Below, piece by piece: positions 19,699-29,402 of a stretch of DNA of 64,000 nucleotides. Within the stretch, counting starts at the first letter, position 1. Every line of letters begins with the position of its first letter. A model generated the notes under the pieces. That model was not told the origin of the DNA and made no database searches. It saw only the letters and a list, made by a program, of their open reading frames with translations. The stretch comes from Psychrosphaera haliotis (GTDB lineage: Bacteria; Pseudomonadota; Gammaproteobacteria; Enterobacterales; Alteromonadaceae). Position numbers and translations under genes: made by a program. Location: the NCBI RefSeq assembly GCF_009728465.1, contig NZ_WOCD01000001.1, positions 186,001 to 250,000 on the forward strand, in the 5' to 3' direction.

Positions 19699-20520
19699 AT
19701 GAACTTATCACTGGCTAACCAGTTTACAGACAACTTAGCTTTAAAAGAAAAGGTCGCACTAATTACTGGCTCTACAAGTGGCATTGGCTTGGCTACGGCA
19801 CATTTATTAGCTGAACAAGGCGCTAATATTATCATTCACGGTTTAGTGCCCATTAGTGAAGGTTTAGAATTAAAACAGCAGTTTGAAGACAAGTATGGTG
19901 TCAAAGTTATGTTTAGTGATGCCAACATCGCTGAGTCTGAACAAATTGATTTAATGATGTTAAATATTAAAAATACCTTCAAGCAGTTAGATATCGTGGT
20001 CAATAATGCCGGTATTCAATATACCGAAACCATTGAAAACTTTCCTAGGGAAAAGTGGAATGCCATTATTGCCATCAATCTATCAGCGGCATTTCATATC
20101 ATGCAACAAGCACTACCTCTCATGAAAGAGAGAAAATGGGGTCGTGTTATTAATGTTGCGTCGGTTCATGGTTTAGTGGGCTCTGCTAAAAAATCAGCGT
20201 ATGTTGCCGCTAAACACGGCTTGGTTGGTTTAACAAAAGTAGCGGCAATTGAAGAAGCGGCAAATGGGGTAACTATTAATGCGATTTGCCCTGGCTGGGT
20301 TGAAACTCCATTGATTAACAACCAAATTGCAGAGCTAGCAAAACAACAAGGAACGAATATTACGGAAGCTAAACATCAACTTATTACTAATAAGCAACCG
20401 CTACCAGCAATGGCAACACCTGAGCAAATTGGTAATTTGATACTGTTTTTGTGTACCGATACGGCCCGCTCAATTACGGGCGCATCTTTACCTATTGATG
20501 GGGCGTGGACGTCTCAGTAA
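19699..20520 (+). CDS. bdhA: 3-hydroxybutyrate dehydrogenase
   Basis: A short-chain dehydrogenase oxidising (R)-3-hydroxybutyrate to acetoacetate with NAD. The 273-residue protein has the cofactor motif TGSTSGIG at about residues 23-30, NNAGIQ, and catalytic Ser155, Tyr168 and Lys172 (YVAAK). The string VASVHGLVGSAKKSAYVAAKHG is characteristic of the 3-hydroxybutyrate branch of the family. AGGATT precedes the ATG. It has about 15 extra N-terminal residues compared with shorter homologues. The last 29 bases overlap the convergent esterase gene. The product acetoacetate is the substrate of ScoAB next door. Confidence 0.93.
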   Translation: MNLSLANQFTDNLALKEKVALITGSTSGIGLATAHLLAEQGANIIIHGLVPISEGLELKQQFEDKYGVKVMFSDANIAESEQIDLMMLNIKNTFKQLDIVVNNAGIQYTETIENFPREKWNAIIAINLSAAFHIMQQALPLMKERKWGRVINVASVHGLVGSAKKSAYVAAKHGLVGLTKVAAIEEAANGVTINAICPGWVETPLINNQIAELAKQQGTNITEAKHQLITNKQPLPAMATPEQIGNLILFLCTDTARSITGASLPIDGAWTSQ

Positions 20521-21460
20521 CACTCTCATCTGTTTGATTAACAAAGTCCCCGATGAGTTGGTATAACTCTCTGCACTCGTCGGGCACAAGATCTTCAATA
20601 TTCATAAACGCGTGGATCATATTCTTAAACTCTCGAACATCCACGTTAACGCCTGCAGCTTTAAGCTTTTTAGCGTACTCTAAACCTTCGTCTCTTAACG
20701 GATCGCAGCCTGCAATAATAACTAAGCTTTCTGGCATTGACGCATCAAATTCACCGTAAAGAGGTGACATTTCTTTACGATCTTCATAATCATCAAAGTA
20801 GTTATCGAAATACCACTGAATTCTCGTTTTCTCTAATAGAAAACCGGTGCCATTTTCTTCGACTGAGGGTTCACTCATGGTGTAGTCAACACTTGGGTAA
20901 ATGAGAACTTGTTTGTCTATTTTAAGGCTTTTATCTTTTTGTGCTCTAATGGCAAGCGTGCTACAAATAGCGCCACCAGCACTATCTCCGGCAATAATAA
21001 CTTCATTGCCGTAACTCACGTCCTTTAAAACTTGATGATAACCACGAACTACGTCTTCACAGTCATTAATGCCCGCAGGATAAGGAAACTCTGGCGATAA
21101 ACGGTAATCAACACTAACAACTACACATTTAGCTGCAATGGCTATTTTTCGACACATAGGATCATACAGTTCAGTACTGCCACACATGTGGCCGCCGCCA
21201 TGGAAATAAATAACCACAGGCAGTTCTTCTTTTGGACTCGGACTATAAACACGTACCGGAACTTCTACCTGATCCGCAAATACGTAGTTTTCTTCTGCAT
21301 AAGCAATTTTGGGTACTTGGCTAACAAACGCCCCTAGCTTTGCTAAGTTTTCTCTAGCTAATTCTGGCGTCGCCGTAACGCCATCTTCTTTAGCTTTTGC
21401 AATCGCTTGGTTAACACCATCTATAAATTCATTTAAGTGTTGTGCTAATTCACCACGCAT
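20492..21460 (-). CDS. Alpha/beta hydrolase, hormone-sensitive-lipase (type IV) esterase family
   Basis: A cytoplasmic esterase of 322 residues without a signal peptide. It has the oxyanion motif HGGGH at about 87-91, the nucleophile motif GDSAGG with Ser160, a late Asp (AGCDPLRDEG) and His (IHAFMN). This is the full catalytic set of the HSL family. It directly follows the MFS permease gene (the stop and the next ATG abut, with the ribosome site AAGGAA inside the permease gene), so the two are one operon. In this context it may hydrolyse imported 3-hydroxybutyrate oligomers or esters; that is inference from neighbours. Confidence 0.88.
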   Translation of the reverse strand: MRGELAQHLNEFIDGVNQAIAKAKEDGVTATPELARENLAKLGAFVSQVPKIAYAEENYVFADQVEVPVRVYSPSPKEELPVVIYFHGGGHMCGSTELYDPMCRKIAIAAKCVVVSVDYRLSPEFPYPAGINDCEDVVRGYHQVLKDVSYGNEVIIAGDSAGGAICSTLAIRAQKDKSLKIDKQVLIYPSVDYTMSEPSVEENGTGFLLEKTRIQWYFDNYFDDYEDRKEMSPLYGEFDASMPESLVIIAGCDPLRDEGLEYAKKLKAAGVNVDVREFKNMIHAFMNIEDLVPDECRELYQLIGDFVNQTDESVTETSTPHQ

Positions 21461-22654
21461 TTACGATTCCTTTTTTGGATTAGTTTCAGGCAAAAAGAAG
21501 CTGCCTATAAAGAAGCTACTACTTACAACGCCAATCAGCAAGAAAGACATAGTAAAGTCGCCATCATTAATATCTACAAGCTTACCAAACAACCACAGTA
21601 CTACGGTTGCAATTAAATAACTGATTGACCAAAACAAGCTAAATACCACGGTAATTTTATCGCCCGTCATATCCTTTAATTCATGTGGGATGGAAACCAA
21701 TGCGGTAATTGGGAAAAACACGAAAAAGCCAAGTAACATAGCTGCAACTAATTGAACTTCTGCATGTTGATAAAAAGACAGTACAAATACCATCAAGGTT
21801 ACCATTGCGCCAGACCATGTTATGACAGGTACTCGTTGTTTTACCTTTTTACTAAAAATCATACCGGCAATGGTACCAATAATGCCAAAACCAATAACCA
21901 CTGAGCTTTGCGTGATGCCCGCTTTAGGATAAAAGGTAAATAAACAGATATAAAATGCCAATAACCCTGAATAACAAAGCGAATAAGCCCATGTAAATTT
22001 GTCTTTTAAACCATCAGAATAACCATAAACAGAAGCTTCTTCATCAACGCTTGGGCTTTCTGTCACAGGTTTAGCAACCTGTGTTGCAACGGGCTCATTA
22101 AAATCAACGAACAACCAAACGACTGCTAACACAATACTAGCAACACTAAATATCACTAAACTTTGTTGCCAACCTCCCGTCAGCGTATTAATTTCGGCCA
22201 TTGAAGAAAGAATAATGGCGGTGCCCACATTAAACGCCACCGCATTTAAACCATTAATCGTTGAGCGCTCTTCAACTGCAAAAAACTTCATCACTATTGG
22301 ATTAAAATAGACAATCATCAATGCACCGCCCAGGCCCATTAAGAATCGTGAAACTAAAAGTACATCGTAAGTTGCAGACATTGGCGTGAAAACACCAATA
22401 AAGACAAGCAAACCACTTAAGAAAAAGGCATATTTGATACCCATTTTCAGAGCAATCCAAGCGGCAATAAAGGTACCGGCTATTTTAGCTATGGTTACCG
22501 CGCCACTTATAAAGCTAGCGGATGCAAGGCTGTCAACGTCCATCGACGACATTATTTGTGTCATGCTTGCCGTACCGCCTACCCAAGCCATTGCAAAGAG
22601 CACATAACTGACAAAAACAATTGCTTCAACCAAGTATTTGTTACTAATTTTCAT
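21461..22654 (-). CDS. Major facilitator superfamily transporter
   Basis: An inner-membrane permease of 397 residues with twelve predicted helices in two groups of six, separated by a polar central loop (roughly residues 190-215, with ATQVAKPVTESPSVDEEAS). The helix 2-3 region includes RFLMGLGGALMIV, an MFS-like motif. Its operon with an HSL esterase and its location opposite the symporter-kinase gene suggest it imports 3-hydroxybutyrate or its oligomers. The operator-like motif at 22721-22733 is centred 73 bp upstream of its start. The substrate is not established by sequence. Confidence 0.86.
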   Translation of the reverse strand: MKISNKYLVEAIVFVSYVLFAMAWVGGTASMTQIMSSMDVDSLASASFISGAVTIAKIAGTFIAAWIALKMGIKYAFFLSGLLVFIGVFTPMSATYDVLLVSRFLMGLGGALMIVYFNPIVMKFFAVEERSTINGLNAVAFNVGTAIILSSMAEINTLTGGWQQSLVIFSVASIVLAVVWLFVDFNEPVATQVAKPVTESPSVDEEASVYGYSDGLKDKFTWAYSLCYSGLLAFYICLFTFYPKAGITQSSVVIGFGIIGTIAGMIFSKKVKQRVPVITWSGAMVTLMVFVLSFYQHAEVQLVAAMLLGFFVFFPITALVSIPHELKDMTGDKITVVFSLFWSISYLIATVVLWLFGKLVDINDGDFTMSFLLIGVVSSSFFIGSFFLPETNPKKES

Positions 22655-22720
22655 ATATGATAATTTCGATGTGAGTTATTAATTAACAAGCAGATTAACC
22701 TAGGCTCAGTTAAAAATAAC

Positions 22721-22733
22721 TACCACCTTAGTA
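22721..22733 (-). promoter_or_regulatory. Putative operator copy 2, MFS permease/sensor kinase intergenic
   Basis: On the minus strand TACTA AGG TGGTA, one mismatch from the inverted repeat TACTA-N3-TAGTA. It lies in the 104-base divergent gap, 73 bp upstream of the permease start but only 32 bp upstream of the kinase start. It may therefore activate the permease operon and repress or tune the kinase gene. Function is inferred. Confidence 0.55.
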
Positions 22734-22758
22734 CACTACAATTTTGTGAGGGAACACC

Positions 22759-25700
22759 TTGTTAGTTTGGCTATCTCTAGATACATGGTTAATTTTGTCG
22801 TTATCCATCGGCTATTTGGTTTTACTCTTTTTTATTGCCTTTTGGGCACAAAAGAAACACAAAAGCTGGAAAAATAAATCGTGGATTTATAGCCTATCAC
22901 TTGGTGTGAGTTGCTCTAGTTGGGCGTTTTACGGAACCATAAGTCAGGCAGCAAGTACTGGTCAGTGGATAGCACCTATTTATATTGGCACCATCACCTG
23001 TTTCATACTTGGCTGGCCCATATTATTAAAACTACTAAGAGTCAGTAAAAAACTCAACCTAACTTCTGTAGCCGACTTTATCGCCTGTCGTTTTGATAAA
23101 GCCCCACAAATTGCTGCCGTCGTCTCTATCATCGCTTTACTCGGCACTCTTCCTTATATCGCCTTGCAATTGAGAGCCGTCAGTCATTCCTTTGATTTGG
23201 TCACTGGCAGTTTCCAATCTGGCTCAACCACCACCTTGATGGTGACCGTTGTGCTTATTATTTTTAGTATTCTATTTGGCGCTCGCCACGCAGAGGCAAA
23301 TAAGCAGAATACAGGCCTACTGGTGGCTATCGCGTTTAGTTCTATCGTAAAGCTTGCCGCTATTTTGTGTGTTGGCCTTTTTGTTACTTTTGGTTTGTTT
23401 GATGGTTTTGAGTCTATTTTAAGTCAAGCGCCAAATGTTATTGAACCTTCAACTTCAGACAATAGTTATTTAGTGGTGTCTCAGTTAATGATTGGGTTTT
23501 TAACCATCTTTGTTACACCGCAGCTTTACCACATGATTGTCATTGAAAACGACAGCGAAAAGCAGTTAAATTCGGCTCGCTGGGGATACCCGCTTTATCT
23601 TATTCTTATTAATATCTTTGTTCTTCCAATCGCTATTGCTGGACTCGTAACCTTTCCTGGTGGTGGCATTAGTGCTGATACCTTCATGCTCACTATCCCC
23701 CTTTTCCACCAGCAAGCCTGGATTAGTATTTTTGTTTATATTGGTGGGCTTGCGGCCGCAACAAGTATGGTTATTGTTGCCGCTATTGTATTAAGTACTT
23801 TGATCACCACGGAAATTGTTAGCCCGATAATACTTAAACTTCGCTTTCTCACCAGTCGTTACTCCAACCCTACACAGCAGTTATCAGGTGTTCTTTTATT
23901 TGTTCGGCGCTTAAGCATTGCTGCAATTTTAGTGTTATCACTTTTGTTTGATTATATCTTTAACCAAAGCAGCGAATTAGCGAGCATTGGGTTATTGAGC
24001 TTTGTTTTACTGGCGCAAACTGCACCTGCCGTTTTAAGTGCCTTGTATTGGAAAAACGCCAGCTCTAAAGGCGCGATGTGGGGGCTTATTGTAGGCAGTA
24101 CGTTATGGACATATTGTCTGCTGCTTCCTACTTTGTGGCCAAACGCAAATTGGGTTAACAATGGCCTATTCAATATTGAATGGCTTAACCCTACCGCTTT
24201 GTTTGGGATCACTTCTTTTGACTTCATCAGTCATGGCCTGTTTTTAAGTCTATTGGGCAATAGTGCGGTCTTGTACCTTCATTCTATTTATACAAAACGA
24301 AGTTTAGGTGAAAACCTCCAAGCAAATCAGTTTGTCCGTGGGTACTCAAAAGACAAAAACAAACACCACCATGAATATCAAATCACCTTCGCAGACTTAA
24401 TAGATCTGCTAAATCGTTTTATAGATGAAGACGCAGTAAACCGTCTAAAACAACTTATCCCTAACAATACAAACTTGCAGGGCAAAGCGCCAGCGTATCT
24501 GGTTGATTTTACGCAAATGACCTTAGCCTCCGTTTTAGGTAGTGCCTCAACAAAACTGGTTATGTCGGCCGTTAGTGAAGCTGACGACACTCGTGGTGAA
24601 ACCCTTGAGCAGGTAGCTAACATAGTAGATGAAGCCAACCAAATTTTTGAGTTTAACCGGGAGCTACTACAAGCCGGGGTGGAAAATATTGAACAAGGTA
24701 TTAGTGTTGTGGATGCTGACATGAAGCTTGTTGCTTGGAATTCCCGTTACAAAGACTTGTTGGCCTTTCCAGATGGTTATCTAAAATCTGGAATGCACAT
24801 TGGGGAGCTAATTGAGTTTAATGTTCAACGAAACATGATTTTAGGCGAAGATACTAAGGCGCTAATAGAAAAGCGTCTTGAATACATGCGTCAAGGCAAC
24901 GACCATTATTATCAACGCACCTTACCATCGGGCATTGTGTTGGAAATTAGAGGTCAGGCGATGCCGGGCGGCGGTTTTGTTAGTACGTTCAGTGACATTA
25001 CCCGCCATATAGAGTCTGAAAAGGCGCTTCAAAAAGCCAACGAAACACTGGAACAAAGAGTTACAGAGCGAACTCAAGAGCTTGAAATAGCTATTGCCGA
25101 AGCAGAAGCCGCAAACTCCAGTAAAACGCGATTTTTGGCAGCAGCGAGCCATGATTTAATGCAGCCATTTAATGCCCTTTCTTTGTTTAACTCTATGCTT
25201 CAACATAAAACTCAGCATACTGACTTAGAAGAACTCGCTACTAACATAGACGGTGCATTACAATCCGCGGAAGGTCTATTAAACGACTTAGTTGAAATAT
25301 CTAAGCTAGACAGTGGCGTTCAAAGAGTGGATTTACAAACCTTTAAGCTCAACGATATTTTAATTCCACTAAATAACGAGTTTTCAGCTTTATCAAAACA
25401 AGCTGGTATTGAGTTTAAATTTGTAAAAAGCAGCATTACTGTCACTACAGACAAACAACTATTACGACGGATATTACAAAACTTTTTAGCGAACGCCATA
25501 CGTTATGCGCCGGCTATCAAAGAGCAGTTTCCAAACCGTCAGGTGAAAATTGTATTTGGCGTAAAGCGAGTGGCCAACAGTGCACGTATAATGATTGTAG
25601 ATAATGGCCCTGGTATTCCAAAGGGTAAATTACTGACCATATTTAAAGAATTTGAGCGTTTAGATATCAATCAGGAAAGACCAGGATTAGGCTTAGGCCT

Positions 25701-26241
25701 TGCGATATGCGAAAGAATTTCTGCAATATTAGACTTGCCTATCGAAGTTAAATCTAAATTGCAGCAAGGAGCAAACTTTTCTATTACCCTTCCTATCGCC
25801 GAGCCTAATACCTTGCATGAAACAAATGAAGTTAAGTTACCTGAGTTAGCAAAACAGTCCTTTAACGGGCTAACGGCAGCTATCATCGATAATGATCCAC
25901 TTATCGTCACCGCTCTTTCACAACAATTGACACTTTGGGGTTTTGATGTGATTGCCTCAGGCGATAAAGATAACTTTGTTAACAAAATAAGTGAGCATAA
26001 AGATAGCGCAGTTTCGGTAATTATTGCTGACTACCATTTAGATAACGGAGAAACAGGCACAGATACAATTAACGAGCTTAAATCAAGAATTGGATGGCAG
26101 GGACTGGCCATTATTTGCTCTGCAGATCCTTCCGATACGTTACGCCAAACTTGCATTGATAACGAGTTTGGCTACATTCGAAAGCCAGTCAAAGCACACG
26201 CTTTAAAAAGGTTACTTAAAAGTCAGTTGTTGGAACGCTAA
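22759..26241 (+). CDS. CrbS-like symporter-STAC-PAS hybrid histidine kinase
   Basis: A 1160-residue membrane sensor joining an SLC5 solute:sodium symporter-like domain of about 13 helices (residues about 5-510), a STAC linker (about 535-630, with LASVLGSASTKLVMSA), a PAS domain (about 640-755), a coiled coil (QRVTERTQELEIAIAEAEAANSS), a HisKA/HATPase core with phosphoacceptor His798 (ASHDLMQPFN), and a C-terminal receiver with phospho-Asp1091 (IIADYHLD). This is the CrbS architecture, known from the acetate-responsive CrbS/CrbR systems of Vibrio and Pseudomonas. The TTG start has GAGGGA in place. Neighbours suggest it senses 3-hydroxybutyrate or acetoacetate rather than acetate (inference). 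Its end overlaps the convergent regulator gene by 30 bases. Confidence 0.93.
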   Translation: MLVWLSLDTWLILSLSIGYLVLLFFIAFWAQKKHKSWKNKSWIYSLSLGVSCSSWAFYGTISQAASTGQWIAPIYIGTITCFILGWPILLKLLRVSKKLNLTSVADFIACRFDKAPQIAAVVSIIALLGTLPYIALQLRAVSHSFDLVTGSFQSGSTTTLMVTVVLIIFSILFGARHAEANKQNTGLLVAIAFSSIVKLAAILCVGLFVTFGLFDGFESILSQAPNVIEPSTSDNSYLVVSQLMIGFLTIFVTPQLYHMIVIENDSEKQLNSARWGYPLYLILINIFVLPIAIAGLVTFPGGGISADTFMLTIPLFHQQAWISIFVYIGGLAAATSMVIVAAIVLSTLITTEIVSPIILKLRFLTSRYSNPTQQLSGVLLFVRRLSIAAILVLSLLFDYIFNQSSELASIGLLSFVLLAQTAPAVLSALYWKNASSKGAMWGLIVGSTLWTYCLLLPTLWPNANWVNNGLFNIEWLNPTALFGITSFDFISHGLFLSLLGNSAVLYLHSIYTKRSLGENLQANQFVRGYSKDKNKHHHEYQITFADLIDLLNRFIDEDAVNRLKQLIPNNTNLQGKAPAYLVDFTQMTLASVLGSASTKLVMSAVSEADDTRGETLEQVANIVDEANQIFEFNRELLQAGVENIEQGISVVDADMKLVAWNSRYKDLLAFPDGYLKSGMHIGELIEFNVQRNMILGEDTKALIEKRLEYMRQGNDHYYQRTLPSGIVLEIRGQAMPGGGFVSTFSDITRHIESEKALQKANETLEQRVTERTQELEIAIAEAEAANSSKTRFLAAASHDLMQPFNALSLFNSMLQHKTQHTDLEELATNIDGALQSAEGLLNDLVEISKLDSGVQRVDLQTFKLNDILIPLNNEFSALSKQAGIEFKFVKSSITVTTDKQLLRRILQNFLANAIRYAPAIKEQFPNRQVKIVFGVKRVANSARIMIVDNGPGIPKGKLLTIFKEFERLDINQERPGLGLGLAICERISAILDLPIEVKSKLQQGANFSITLPIAEPNTLHETNEVKLPELAKQSFNGLTAAIIDNDPLIVTALSQQLTLWGFDVIASGDKDNFVNKISEHKDSAVSVIIADYHLDNGETGTDTINELKSRIGWQGLAIICSADPSDTLRQTCIDNEFGYIRKPVKAHALKRLLKSQLLER

Positions 26242-26856
26242 GCCAGCTAGCGTTCTATTGTTCACACCTAGTTTTAATAATATTGCGGACACATGTTTTT
26301 TGACTGTGGTTTCTTTTATATCAAGATCGTAAGCAATTTGTTTATTAAGCTGACCATCGGCAATCATGCTTAAAACCTTGTATTGCTGTGGGGTTAACTC
26401 TGACAATTGTTTTGCTAATTTTTGCTGTGGCGTTTGTTCGTCTTTATTCACTCTTGGCGGTAAATCTGCGGGTAACCAAGTTTCGCCCTCAAGAACAACA
26501 TCAATGGCCTGCTGAATGGTGTTTAAGTCTGCTGATTTAGGAATAAAACCCGCTGCACCAAAATCAATGGCTTGATAAATCATTTCAGGATCGTCATCCG
26601 AAGAAACCATCACCACAATAAGATCTGGATAGTGATTTTGTAGCATCATTAGTGTTGTGAACCCGTCATTGCCAGGCATATGCAAATCCAAAAACAACAA
26701 TTCTAATTGTGGGTTACTCTCAACAAGATTTTTTAATTGCGTAACATCTTCTGCTTCTAAAATTAACTGTTGAGCAAAACTGTGCCCTACTGCTTGTTTT
26801 AATGCAGCTCTAAAAAGCGGATGGTCATCAGCAATTAAAACTGTCGCATCTTTCAT
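26212..26856 (-). CDS. CrbR-like LuxR/NarL-family response regulator
   Basis: A 214-residue response regulator with an N-terminal receiver (acidic pocket DD at 10-11, phospho-Asp57 in FLDLHMP, conserved Lys in IPKSAD) and a C-terminal LuxR-type helix-turn-helix (LTPQQYKVLSMIADGQLNKQIAYDLDIKETTVKKHV). It is convergent with, and overlaps by 30 bases, the symporter-kinase gene, its obvious partner. LuxR-type regulators bind inverted repeats as dimers, which fits the TACTA-N3-TAGTA motif repeated upstream of genes in this locus. Confidence 0.93.
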   Translation of the reverse strand: MKDATVLIADDHPLFRAALKQAVGHSFAQQLILEAEDVTQLKNLVESNPQLELLFLDLHMPGNDGFTTLMMLQNHYPDLIVVMVSSDDDPEMIYQAIDFGAAGFIPKSADLNTIQQAIDVVLEGETWLPADLPPRVNKDEQTPQQKLAKQLSELTPQQYKVLSMIADGQLNKQIAYDLDIKETTVKKHVSAILLKLGVNNRTLAGLAFQQLTFK

Positions 26857-26882
26857 TCACATATCCTTTTCTTAAATAGCAA

Positions 26883-26910
26883 AAAGCACATTGCCAAAAC
26901 AATGTGCTTT
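26883..26910 (-). terminator. Terminator after the TonB receptor gene
   Basis: A perfect 11-bp stem (AAAGCACATTG/CAATGTGCTTT) with a six-base loop, followed on the minus strand by TTTTTGC. It separates the TonB receptor gene from the response-regulator gene downstream. Confidence 0.8.
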
Positions 26911-26988
26911 ATTTGTTCCTAGCGCGGCCAATATCACAGACTTAGGATTAAATATCAATAAAACCCAGTAGGTTCATTAAGGCCTTTT

Positions 26989-29289
26989 TTAGAAACGGTA
27001 GCCCACTTTTACATGGATAGTTCTAGGATCGCCATAGTAACTCGCTAGTGTAGTATCACCACCAAGCCCAGGTATCCAGTTGCCCGCTTCGTCTTGCGCA
27101 GCAAAGTTGTAACCGCCTATCATGAATTCTTCATCGGTAAGGTTTTTACCATAGATACCACCGTACCAATTTCCTTCTTCACTTTCCCACGTTACGCCTA
27201 AATTAAAAGAGCCGTAACCTTCTTGGAATAAGGCATCACTGTCTTCAAATAAACGATAATCATCACGATAGTAATAACCACCATTTACCACAAAGTAGCC
27301 TACTTCTGATTCAATTAAGTAATTTGCTGACAAAGCAAATGTATAATCAGGTGTATTAGAAAGGCCCAATAATGGCGTTGCTACCGTTGGATCATCTTCA
27401 ATTTCACCATCTAATAGACCAACCGCTAAATCAATGGTTAACAAGTCTGTTGCTGCATACGTTATCTCAGCCTCTAAACCCTTCACTGACGAGCCTTTAA
27501 TATTACCTAGACTCTGATTTAATACAGTTGAGTCCGTTGGATCTGGTGTCACTGTAATATACTGACGGTCTTTATGCTCAATATTGAACAAGGTAATATT
27601 CGTTCGTAACTGCTCATTCCAATCACGCTTCATACCAAACTCAATTGAATCAACAATCTCAGGGTTTGCCGCACCTTCTTGACCGCTCGCTCTTGGATTG
27701 TATGTGCCTGACTTAAAGCCTTGTGAATAACTAGCAAACAACATGGTTTTATTATCTAGCTGATACTCTACGCCCACTCTTGGTGTGAATTGAGACCAAT
27801 CATCAGACGCAGGCGCATCTAATGTACCGTCATTGTTCGAATCTGTACCTAATACTTGTGGGAAAGCTAAATTAGGATCTCGTTGATAACCTGGAACCCA
27901 ATCTGACTCTGGGTAGACATTAAATATCTGTACTCCGTTATTTACGTACGCTTCTTTTTCTTCATTGGTATAACGTGCACCTAAGGTCATTGACAGTTGT
28001 TCAGTTACATCAAAGCTTGATTGAACATACGCTGCTTGACTTTCAGAGTTATTGCAACCGGCTACTTCACGTGTAAAACCGGTTGCAATACCAGGAAACA
28101 AACTTCTGCCTAAATGGCCCAATACTGCGTCAAACACACCACATGACTCAGCATCATATAAATACAAACCACCTACAACTGAATAACCATCGCCTGAATA
28201 AGTCGCTTGCAACTCATGGCTGGTATTTTCATCATCATAAATAGCCGGAACATCAAAAATATCTACTGCGGTATTATCAAAGTCGATATTTGTAGAAGAG
28301 TAACTCTCGCGTTTAGCAGAAATAAACTTAAGGGCTAATTCTTCATTTACATTCCAGTCTACCGTAAGGCTAATGCCATCGGTTTCAACTAGGTTATCAG
28401 TCGGTAAACTTGAATAAGAATCAAATACGCTATCTGGCACTGGTGCATCAGTAACAATACTAGGCAACAAGCGGTAGCCACCTTTGGCATTTGATGTGTC
28501 TTTTGTTTTATCCCACCCTAAACGCACAAACAAATCCGTCGTTGGACGATACTCGAGCGTTAAACGAGTTGCTGATATGTCTTTGTTGTAATTCTCTGTA
28601 TCTTGTTCGCCAAGGTTATCTGCAATTTTAAGGAATTCACCAAACCCATCACGTTTAAACATACCATGACCAAAACCTAGATATAATTTGTCATCGATAA
28701 GAGGGATTTGACCCGTCACTTTTAGATCGGTCTGGCTGTAAGAGCCAAATGCGCCTTCAATATTAAATTCAGTATCACCACTCATTGGCTTAGAAACATA
28801 TTTAACCGCGCCGCCAATGGTATTTTTGCCATAAAGCGTTCCTTGTGGACCACGAAGAACTTCTATGCGTTCAACATCCATCAAGTCTAAAACCGCACCC
28901 TGAGGACGAGCGATATAAACATCATCAACATAAATACCAACCCCAGGCTCATATCCCCAAAGCGGATCTTGTTGGCCAACACCGCGAATAAACGCCGTTA
29001 ATGTTGAGTTAGTACCGCGACTTGCTTGAAGAGTCGTATTTGGCGAGAACTGTTGGATTTCAGTCATTACGGTGATGCCGCTCTCGACTAAGTCTTGCTC
29101 ACTAACAGACGTAACTGAAACCGGTACTTCCTGCAGATTCTCTACGGTTTTACGTGCCGTCACTTGAATAACTTCGAGACCTTTTTTCTTAGCTTTGCTT
29201 TCTTGCTCTTCTGCAAAAGATGGCGCTGCTGATAATGCCGATGCCACAGCAAGCGCAATAACTGTAATATTCATTGCTTTAGTTTTCAT
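26989..29289 (-). CDS. TonB-dependent outer membrane receptor
   Basis: A 766-residue outer-membrane transporter. It has a signal peptide (about residues 1-26, ending SFA-EEQ), a TonB-box-like segment LEVIQVTARK, a plug domain (about 45-155, with VPVSVTSVSEQDL and RGPQGTLYGKNTIGGAVKYVSK), and a 22-strand barrel ending in the terminal YRF. It belongs to the broad FecA/CirA-like group often used for non-siderophore substrates. AGGGTAA precedes the ATG. It lies downstream of the secreted PHB-depolymerase-type esterase and has its own copy of the motif, centred 78 bp upstream, so a role in taking up polymer breakdown products is plausible (inference). Confidence 0.93.
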   Translation of the reverse strand: MKTKAMNITVIALAVASALSAAPSFAEEQESKAKKKGLEVIQVTARKTVENLQEVPVSVTSVSEQDLVESGITVMTEIQQFSPNTTLQASRGTNSTLTAFIRGVGQQDPLWGYEPGVGIYVDDVYIARPQGAVLDLMDVERIEVLRGPQGTLYGKNTIGGAVKYVSKPMSGDTEFNIEGAFGSYSQTDLKVTGQIPLIDDKLYLGFGHGMFKRDGFGEFLKIADNLGEQDTENYNKDISATRLTLEYRPTTDLFVRLGWDKTKDTSNAKGGYRLLPSIVTDAPVPDSVFDSYSSLPTDNLVETDGISLTVDWNVNEELALKFISAKRESYSSTNIDFDNTAVDIFDVPAIYDDENTSHELQATYSGDGYSVVGGLYLYDAESCGVFDAVLGHLGRSLFPGIATGFTREVAGCNNSESQAAYVQSSFDVTEQLSMTLGARYTNEEKEAYVNNGVQIFNVYPESDWVPGYQRDPNLAFPQVLGTDSNNDGTLDAPASDDWSQFTPRVGVEYQLDNKTMLFASYSQGFKSGTYNPRASGQEGAANPEIVDSIEFGMKRDWNEQLRTNITLFNIEHKDRQYITVTPDPTDSTVLNQSLGNIKGSSVKGLEAEITYAATDLLTIDLAVGLLDGEIEDDPTVATPLLGLSNTPDYTFALSANYLIESEVGYFVVNGGYYYRDDYRLFEDSDALFQEGYGSFNLGVTWESEEGNWYGGIYGKNLTDEEFMIGGYNFAAQDEAGNWIPGLGGDTTLASYYGDPRTIHVKVGYRF

Positions 29290-29360
29290 ATAGTTACCCT
29301 GTAATTCTTATTTTTATAATTTGACTCAATCACAATAACGCACTTAAAAGGAAATTTAAT

Positions 29361-29373
29361 TTGTACCTTAGTA
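29361..29373 (-). promoter_or_regulatory. Putative operator copy 3, TonB receptor
   Basis: On the minus strand TACTA AGG TACAA: the left half-site is perfect and the right has two mismatches. It is centred 78 bp upstream of the TonB receptor start. A TACGAAG block like the one next to copy 1 lies beside it at 29377-29383. Confidence 0.5.
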
Positions 29374-29402
29374 GTATACGAAGTCCGTTATTCCCTCTTC
29401 TT

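Noticed and set aside
22759..26856. Calling the pair CrbS/CrbR outright and assigning acetate control
   Set aside because: Domain order fits, but acs is not in the window and the neighbours point to 3-hydroxybutyrate, so a paralogue is equally possible.
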